Below are positions 6,590-10,576 of a stretch of DNA of 10,576 nucleotides, piece by piece. Made by a program: the position numbers and the translations under genes. Numbering within the stretch: position 1 is the stretch's first letter; each line of letters begins with the position of its first letter. The stretch comes from Opacimonas sp040514355 (GTDB lineage Bacteria; Pseudomonadota; Gammaproteobacteria; Enterobacterales; Alteromonadaceae), in NCBI GenBank assembly GCA_040514355.1, contig JBEVCF010000056.1, positions 1 through 10,576 on the forward strand, read 5' to 3'. The notes below the pieces were generated by a model. It ran no database searches, was not told the DNA's origin, and saw only the letters and a list, made by a program, of their open reading frames with translations.

Positions 6590-8737
6590 ATGGTCACAGT
6601 GAGAAGTGTACACCAACCCAAGCGACCAGATTTTGATACATGGTTACATGGACTGGTAGTCTCAGACGACACCAAAGCTAAATTAGCCACTACATCACCT
6701 ACACCAGAAAAACTCTTGATCGGCCAAGAAATGGTGGAGATCTTAGCTGAGTTGAATATGGATGATGCAACGCTCCAGGCCGCGTTGGTGTTTCCTTATT
6801 GCGAACAACACGTACTCAGTCTTGATGACATTAGTGAAGAGTTTGGTGCTGAAATTGCGGGTTTGATTGATGGTGTCAGACGCATGGATGCTATTCGCGC
6901 CCTGCACGCCAAGCATCGACAAGATGAACAACAAGTCGACAATATTCGCAAAATGCTGATTGCGATGGTCGCCGATGTGCGGGCCGTGGTAATCAAAATG
7001 GCAGAACGGATCTGTACCCTGCAGCAAGTCAAAAAAGCCGATGAAGAAACGCGCGTATTGGTGGCCAGAGAATGTGCGACCATCTACGCTCCGCTGGCCA
7101 ACCGCTTGGGGATTGGTCAGCTAAAATGGGAGCTAGAAGATCTTGCATTTCGGTATTTGCACCCCAAACGCTACATGGAAATCGCCAGCTGGCTTGATGA
7201 AAAGCGCTCCGAGCGGCAAGCTTACATCGATCATTTCGTTGCTGAACTCTCTGGCGCGTTACAGGCACAAAATATCAAAGCGCAAGTGTTTGGCAGACCC
7301 AAACACATTTATAGCATTTACAAAAAAATGCAGAAAAAGCACCTGGATTTTGCGCAGTTGTTTGATATCAGAGCGATGCGCATTATTGCTGCCACCTTGC
7401 AAGACTGTTATGCGGTACTCGGTTTAGTACACGCCACGTGGCGTCATCTCCCCAGTGAGTTCGATGATTATATTGCTACACCCAAACCCAATGGTTATCA
7501 ATCTATCCACACAGTGATAAAGGGGCCAGAAGGGCGCACTATCGAAATTCAAATTCGCACACAACAAATGCACGATGATGCGGAATTAGGGGTAGCGGCA
7601 CATTGGAAGTATAAAGAAGAGCACAAGGCGAAAGTCTCTGCGGCAGAAGAGCGGATTAATTGGCTGCGCAAGATCCTCGCATGGCAAGAAGAAGTGGCCG
7701 AGTCAGGCGATATTGTCGAGGAATTTCGCTCACAGGTCTTTGATGACCGAGTCTATGTGTTCACCCCCAGTGGTGATGTTATTGACTTGCCGGTGGGCTC
7801 CACTCCCTTAGACTTTGCATATTATATCCACTCTAACGTTGGCCATCGCTGTATTGGGGCGAAGGTAGATGGACGCATTGTGCCCTTTACTTATCAACTA
7901 CAAAGTGGCGACCAAGTTGAGATCTTGACCGGTAAGCAGATGAATCCATCGCGAGACTGGATGCACCCAGGTCTGGGGTATGTGTTTTCCTCTCGCGCAC
8001 GGGCAAAGATCCATACTTATTTCAAAAAGCTCGACAAAGACCAGCATTTGGCAGCGGGTAAAGAATTACTCGAGCGCGAATTAAATAAAGTGAGCTTGCA
8101 ACTCAAAGACGTCAGCGTGGCCCTGGATAAGTTTAATATGAAATCCAGTGATGACTTGATTGCTGCAGTGGGTGCGGGTGATGTGCGTGTGATGTCTTTA
8201 GTGCATCATTTACAACAGCATTTCGCGCCCGAACCAGAACCCGAGACCCTTGTCCCCGTGCGCAAACCGCGTAAGGCTCCCAAAGGCAATACTATTGAAG
8301 TTGAGGGGGTGGGTCACTTGATGAGTCAACTGGCGACGTGTTGCCAACCGATCCCTGGCGAGCCTATTTTAGGCTACATTACTCAAGGTCGAGGAGTGAG
8401 CGTGCATCGCACGGGATGTAAGCAGTTAACGCATTTGTTGAACATGCATCCAGAACGTGAAATTGAAGTGAATTGGGCGGGCGAATTAGATGCGGGCTTT
8501 GCAGCAGAGTTGATGATCAAAGCGCATGATCGCACCGGTATTCTCAAAGAGATCACGACGGTGTTAGGCAATGATAAAGTGCCTGTTTTGGGCATGAACA
8601 CCCAAAGTGATGTCACGCACAACACGTGTGAAATACAACTAAAAATAGAAGTGAAAGACGTCAATCGCATGAGTCAGTTATTGACGAAATTACGCAAAAT
8701 ACGATCCATTACTGAGGTGTACAAAATTGACCGCTAA
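6590..8737 (+). CDS. relA: GTP pyrophosphokinase RelA, (p)ppGpp synthetase I
   Basis: RelA binds stalled ribosomes with uncharged tRNA in the A site and makes pppGpp or ppGpp from ATP and GTP or GDP, starting the stringent response. The 715-residue protein shows the long RSH order: pseudo-hydrolase domain (about 30-165), synthetase (about 230-345, with GRPKHIYSIYKKM and EFDDYIATPKPNGYQSIHTV), TGS (385-447), helical linker, zinc-finger-like domain with Cys584-Cys585 in CCQPIPG and Cys610, and ACT/RRM (636-715). The EFDD signature at 290-293 is the acidic ExDD form of monofunctional RelA, not the RxKD form of SpoT. The hydrolase HD is replaced by FPYCEQ, so hydrolysis is not expected. It is about 30 residues shorter than E. 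coli RelA (744), partly in the linker before the zinc-finger-like domain. The start has AAAAGGA at 6577-6583 with a 6-base spacer. Confidence 0.97.
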   Translation: MVTVRSVHQPKRPDFDTWLHGLVVSDDTKAKLATTSPTPEKLLIGQEMVEILAELNMDDATLQAALVFPYCEQHVLSLDDISEEFGAEIAGLIDGVRRMDAIRALHAKHRQDEQQVDNIRKMLIAMVADVRAVVIKMAERICTLQQVKKADEETRVLVARECATIYAPLANRLGIGQLKWELEDLAFRYLHPKRYMEIASWLDEKRSERQAYIDHFVAELSGALQAQNIKAQVFGRPKHIYSIYKKMQKKHLDFAQLFDIRAMRIIAATLQDCYAVLGLVHATWRHLPSEFDDYIATPKPNGYQSIHTVIKGPEGRTIEIQIRTQQMHDDAELGVAAHWKYKEEHKAKVSAAEERINWLRKILAWQEEVAESGDIVEEFRSQVFDDRVYVFTPSGDVIDLPVGSTPLDFAYYIHSNVGHRCIGAKVDGRIVPFTYQLQSGDQVEILTGKQMNPSRDWMHPGLGYVFSSRARAKIHTYFKKLDKDQHLAAGKELLERELNKVSLQLKDVSVALDKFNMKSSDDLIAAVGAGDVRVMSLVHHLQQHFAPEPEPETLVPVRKPRKAPKGNTIEVEGVGHLMSQLATCCQPIPGEPILGYITQGRGVSVHRTGCKQLTHLLNMHPEREIEVNWAGELDAGFAAELMIKAHDRTGILKEITTVLGNDKVPVLGMNTQSDVTHNTCEIQLKIEVKDVNRMSQLLTKLRKIRSITEVYKIDR

Positions 8738-9572
8738 GGCAGGATCCCTAAAAGATAAAGCGACATGGTTAGCACACGTCGAGGATGCACCTATCGACGG
8801 GTTGATTGAGATCATGCGACAACTGCGCGATCCAGATTCTGGTTGTCCATGGGATTTGCAGCAGACCATGGCGAGTATTATTCCGCATACCATTGAAGAA
8901 ACCTATGAGGTCGCGCATGCCATCATGCACGAAACCCCTGGCGAGCTGTGCGATGAATTAGGCGATTTATTATTTCAAGTCATTTTCTATGCGCAACTGG
9001 GCGCCGAGCAAGGCTGGTTTCAATTTGCTGACATCGCAAAAGCAGTGAGTCACAAGTTGATCCGTCGCCATCCACACATTTTTGATGAGACTTGTACCTT
9101 GACACCCGACGAGGTTGAAGTTCAGTGGCGCAAAATCAAGCAAGCGGAAAAAGCACAGCAAACACCGCGTGGGTTGTTAGACGATATCCCCACCGGAATG
9201 CCCCCTTTGTTACGCGCACAAAAGATCCAAAAAGCCTGTGCCAAAGTCGGTTTTGACTGGGGCGAGATAGCCCCCGTCATAGATAAAGTACGAGAGGAAT
9301 TAGTAGAAGTTGAGCAGGCATTAGCCTCGCAATCACCTGCTGCGATTGAGGATGAAATTGGCGATCTATTATTTGCGGTGGTGAATGTGGCACGACATGC
9401 TGGCGTCAACAGTGAAGCAGCGTTGATGGCTGCGAATCAAAAATTTGCAACGCGCTTTGCCATCGTTGAAGCACTCGCACATGCTCAGGAAGTTGAATTA
9501 TCTGGTTTGTCTGAAGACGAGCTTGATGTGTTGTGGGAGCGCGCCAAAGCGCAGCTCAAAAAACGCGATTAG
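8727..9572 (+). CDS. mazG: Nucleoside triphosphate pyrophosphohydrolase MazG
   Basis: MazG hydrolyses NTPs and dNTPs to monophosphates and pyrophosphate; in E. coli it is linked to removal of abnormal nucleotides and to lower ppGpp during starvation. The 281-residue product has the two tandem MazG repeats. The first has EETYE (57-61) and DELGD (76-80). The second has EELVE (190-194) and DEIGD (209-213). Both Mg-binding E-E-x-x-E plus E-x-x-D sets are intact, and LRDPDSGCPWD (33-43) is a strong family mark. The start is a TTG that overlaps the relA end by 11 bases in another frame, with TGAGGT at 8713-8718 and an 8-base spacer. It gives about 15-20 more N-terminal residues than E. coli MazG. 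The next ATG in frame, at codon 30, would cut into the domain. No mazEF toxin genes lie between relA and mazG, unlike E. coli. Confidence 0.93.
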   Translation: MTAKAGSLKDKATWLAHVEDAPIDGLIEIMRQLRDPDSGCPWDLQQTMASIIPHTIEETYEVAHAIMHETPGELCDELGDLLFQVIFYAQLGAEQGWFQFADIAKAVSHKLIRRHPHIFDETCTLTPDEVEVQWRKIKQAEKAQQTPRGLLDDIPTGMPPLLRAQKIQKACAKVGFDWGEIAPVIDKVREELVEVEQALASQSPAAIEDEIGDLLFAVVNVARHAGVNSEAALMAANQKFATRFAIVEALAHAQEVELSGLSEDELDVLWERAKAQLKKRD

Positions 9573-9579
9573 CACAAAT

Positions 9580-9605
9580 TGTCGATTAATTCCTCAACAT
9601 CGACA
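9580..9605 (+). other. Inverted repeat after mazG (weak terminator or operator)
   Basis: TGTCGAT at 9580-9586 is the exact reverse complement of ATCGACA at 9599-9605, giving a 7-base-pair stem with a 12-base loop, 7 bases after the mazG stop. The stem is only moderately GC-rich, and the nearest T-rich run (9614-9620, TTTATTT) starts 8 bases later, so intrinsic termination would be inefficient. Its place just upstream of the rplM promoter also allows a role as a protein-binding site. Confidence 0.3.
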
Positions 9606-9613
9606 CAAAACAC

Positions 9614-9641
9614 TTTATTTCTGAACAAATTTCCGTATAAT
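9614..9641 (+). promoter_or_regulatory. Promoter of the rplM-rpsI operon
   Basis: A perfect TATAAT is at 9636-9641. The best -35 is weak: TTTATT at 9614-9619 with a 16-base spacer (3 of 6). The region upstream is A/T-rich, which could act as an UP element. The bases after the -10 box (TCTGCGC, 9642-9648) form a GC-rich discriminator, a feature of promoters repressed by ppGpp and DksA. Transcription should begin near 9648. The location in the only large intergenic gap, before strongly expressed genes, supports the call. Confidence 0.6.
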
Positions 9642-9647
9642 TCTGCG

Positions 9648-9779
9648 CCTGCCCAGTTACACCCATCTGTGGGAAGATGGAAGGATCAATGAACTCGAAG
9701 GGGTTTGCATATTGATTTAGCGTGTTTTTACATGGTGTAAAAACATCAGTAACGAATATTTATTTCGGGTGAAATTAAC
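9648..9779 (+). promoter_or_regulatory. Structured 5' leader of rplM, candidate L13 autoregulation region
   Basis: The predicted transcript carries an untranslated leader of about 130 bases. Two hairpins are visible. The first is CCATCT (9663-9668) with AGATGG (9675-9680) and a 6-base loop. The second is a perfect 9-base-pair stem, TGTTTTTAC (9723-9731) with GTAAAAACA (9737-9745), loop ATGGT. The second ends 34 bases before the rplM start codon. CGAA (9753-9756) can pair with TTCG (9764-9767), next to the ribosome-binding bases GGTGA (9768-9772), which have a 7-base spacer to the start. E. coli L13 is reported to repress translation of its own operon through the leader, so a similar role is likely but is inferred here from structure and position only. 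Confidence 0.45.
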
Positions 9780-10208
9780 ATGAAAACTTTTGTTGCAAAG
9801 CCAGAAAGCGTTCAACGCGACTGGTATGTAGTTGACGCTGCAGACAAAACACTTGGTCGCTTAGCGGCTGAAATTGCATTGCGCTTACGTGGTAAGCACA
9901 AGCCAGAATACACGCCTCACGTTGATACTGGCGATTACATTGTTGTTGTGAACGCTGAGAAGATCGCAGTAACAGGTAACAAATTCAAAGATAAAGTGTA
10001 CTACGCTCACTCTGGTTACCCAGGTGGTCTAAAAGACATCACTTTTGAAAAGTTAATCGCTAAAAAACCAGAAATGGTTCTAGAAGTAGCGGTTAAAGGC
10101 ATGTTGCCAAAAGGTCCATTAGGTCGTGCAATGTTCCGTAAACTTAAAGTTTACGCAGGTGCAGAACACAACCACGCGGCTCAACAGCCTCAAGTACTAG
10201 ACATTTAA
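9780..10208 (+). CDS. rplM: 50S ribosomal protein L13
   Basis: L13 is an early-assembling protein of the large ribosomal subunit that binds 23S rRNA. The 142-residue product is exactly the E. coli length. It matches from MKTF-AKPE at the start through DWYVVDA, KTLGRLA, RLRGKHK and EYTPHVDTGDYI to the nearly invariant end VKGMLPKGPLGRAMFRKLKV and EHNHAAQQPQVLDI. The start ATG follows GGTGA at 9768-9772. Codon use is more biased than in the upstream genes (many CGT, GGT, GTT and AAA codons), as expected for high expression. rpsI follows after 11 bases, giving the standard rplM-rpsI operon. In E. coli L13 also acts as the operon's translational repressor. Confidence 0.98.
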   Translation: MKTFVAKPESVQRDWYVVDAADKTLGRLAAEIALRLRGKHKPEYTPHVDTGDYIVVVNAEKIAVTGNKFKDKVYYAHSGYPGGLKDITFEKLIAKKPEMVLEVAVKGMLPKGPLGRAMFRKLKVYAGAEHNHAAQQPQVLDI

Positions 10209-10219
10209 GGAGCGAGAAA

Positions 10220-10576
10220 ATGGCAGATACTCAATACTACGGCACAGGTCGTCGCAAAAGCTCTACCGCTCGTGTTTTCTTACGTCCAGGTACTGGTAAC
10301 ATCGTGATCAACAAGCGTCCAATCGACGTTTTCTTTGGTCGTGAGACTGCGCGTATGATCGTGCGTCAGCCGTTAGAGTTAGTTGAATTAACTGAAAAGT
10401 TTGACCTATACGTCACCGTTTCTGGTGGTGGTATCAGTGGTCAAGCAGGTGCAATTCGTCACGGCATTACACGTGCATTAATGGAGTATGACGAGACACT
10501 TCGTCCAGCACTTCGTCAAGCCGGTTTTGTTACACGTGATGCACGTCGCGTTGAACGTAAGAAAGTGGGTCTACAC
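10220..10576 (+). CDS. rpsI: 30S ribosomal protein S9 (3' end outside window)
   Basis: S9 is a small-subunit protein whose C-terminal tail reaches the P-site tRNA. From the ATG at 10220, 119 codons are present and the frame is open to the right edge. The family has about 130 residues, so roughly 11 codons, including the basic RRRPQFSKR-type tail, are missing. Clear family stretches are QYYGTGRRKSSTARVF near the start, FFGRETARM-VRQPLELV, SGGGISGQAGAIRHGITRAL and GFVTRDARRVERKKVGL. The ribosome-binding site is strong: AAGGAG at 10207-10212 overlaps the rplM stop and has a 7-base spacer. The open frame was translated by hand, because it runs off the window edge. Confidence 0.97.
   Translation, partial: MADTQYYGTGRRKSSTARVFLRPGTGNIVINKRPIDVFFGRETARMIVRQPLELVELTEKFDLYVTVSGGGISGQAGAIRHGITRALMEYDETLRPALRQAGFVTRDARRVERKKVGLH

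Noticed and set aside
6791..6811. RelA as a bifunctional synthetase and hydrolase
   Set aside because: The HD hydrolase motif is replaced by FPYCEQ and the synthetase has the EFDD signature of monofunctional RelA.
3138..9409. Minus-strand open frames of 60-109 codons, for example at 4622-4951, 6743-7027 and 9122-9409
   Set aside because: All lie opposite well-supported genes, have composition typical of antisense shadow frames and show no recognisable family.
9723..9745. The 9-base-pair rplM leader hairpin as an intrinsic terminator
   Set aside because: No T-run follows it on the + strand, the stem is A/T-rich, and it lies just before a gene that must be expressed.
1..10576. Mobile element, CRISPR array, defence island or horizontally acquired block
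   Set aside because: Every gene is a conserved core gene in a conserved or nearly conserved order; I saw no transposase, direct-repeat array or abrupt composition change. The stronger codon bias of rplM-rpsI fits high expression.

Overview
This is a stretch of ordinary chromosomal housekeeping DNA from a gammaproteobacterium. All eleven proteins align closely, by memory, with Escherichia coli counterparts. The RelA–MazG pair, the DsbC–RecJ pair and the rplM–rpsI ending are typical of that class. I cannot name the genus. Every gene I can support is on the + strand, and I see no mobile element, CRISPR array, tRNA or rRNA.

Layout. (1) Bases 1-3925 hold a repair and envelope cluster: xerD (5' end outside the window), dsbC, recJ and recO. 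A possible promoter sits between xerD and dsbC. (2) Bases 3970-9572 hold a tightly packed run of pdxJ, acpS, rlmD, relA and mazG. Gaps are 2 to 29 bases, mazG overlaps relA by 11 bases, and candidate promoters lie before pdxJ and inside rlmD before relA. (3) Bases 9573-9779 are the only intergenic region over 100 bases. They hold a weak hairpin, a promoter with a perfect -10 box and a structured untranslated leader. (4) Bases 9780-10576 carry rplM and rpsI, which runs off the right edge. These two genes use visibly more biased, high-expression codons than the rest.

How the genes fit together. XerD resolves chromosome dimers, and RecJ and RecO act together in gap repair, so the left part is DNA maintenance plus the periplasmic disulfide isomerase DsbC. 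PdxJ makes pyridoxine 5'-phosphate, AcpS activates acyl carrier protein and RlmD methylates 23S rRNA. RelA makes (p)ppGpp on starved ribosomes, and MazG hydrolyses NTPs and has been linked in E. coli to lower ppGpp. The next operon, for ribosomal proteins L13 and S9, is the kind of target that (p)ppGpp represses. Its promoter has the GC-rich discriminator expected of such targets.

I found no new biological system. The items most worth a second look are the rplM leader hairpins (probably an autoregulatory target), an enlarged iron-sulfur loop in RlmD, the direct recJ-recO and acpS-rlmD junctions, and candidate promoters within or just upstream of genes.
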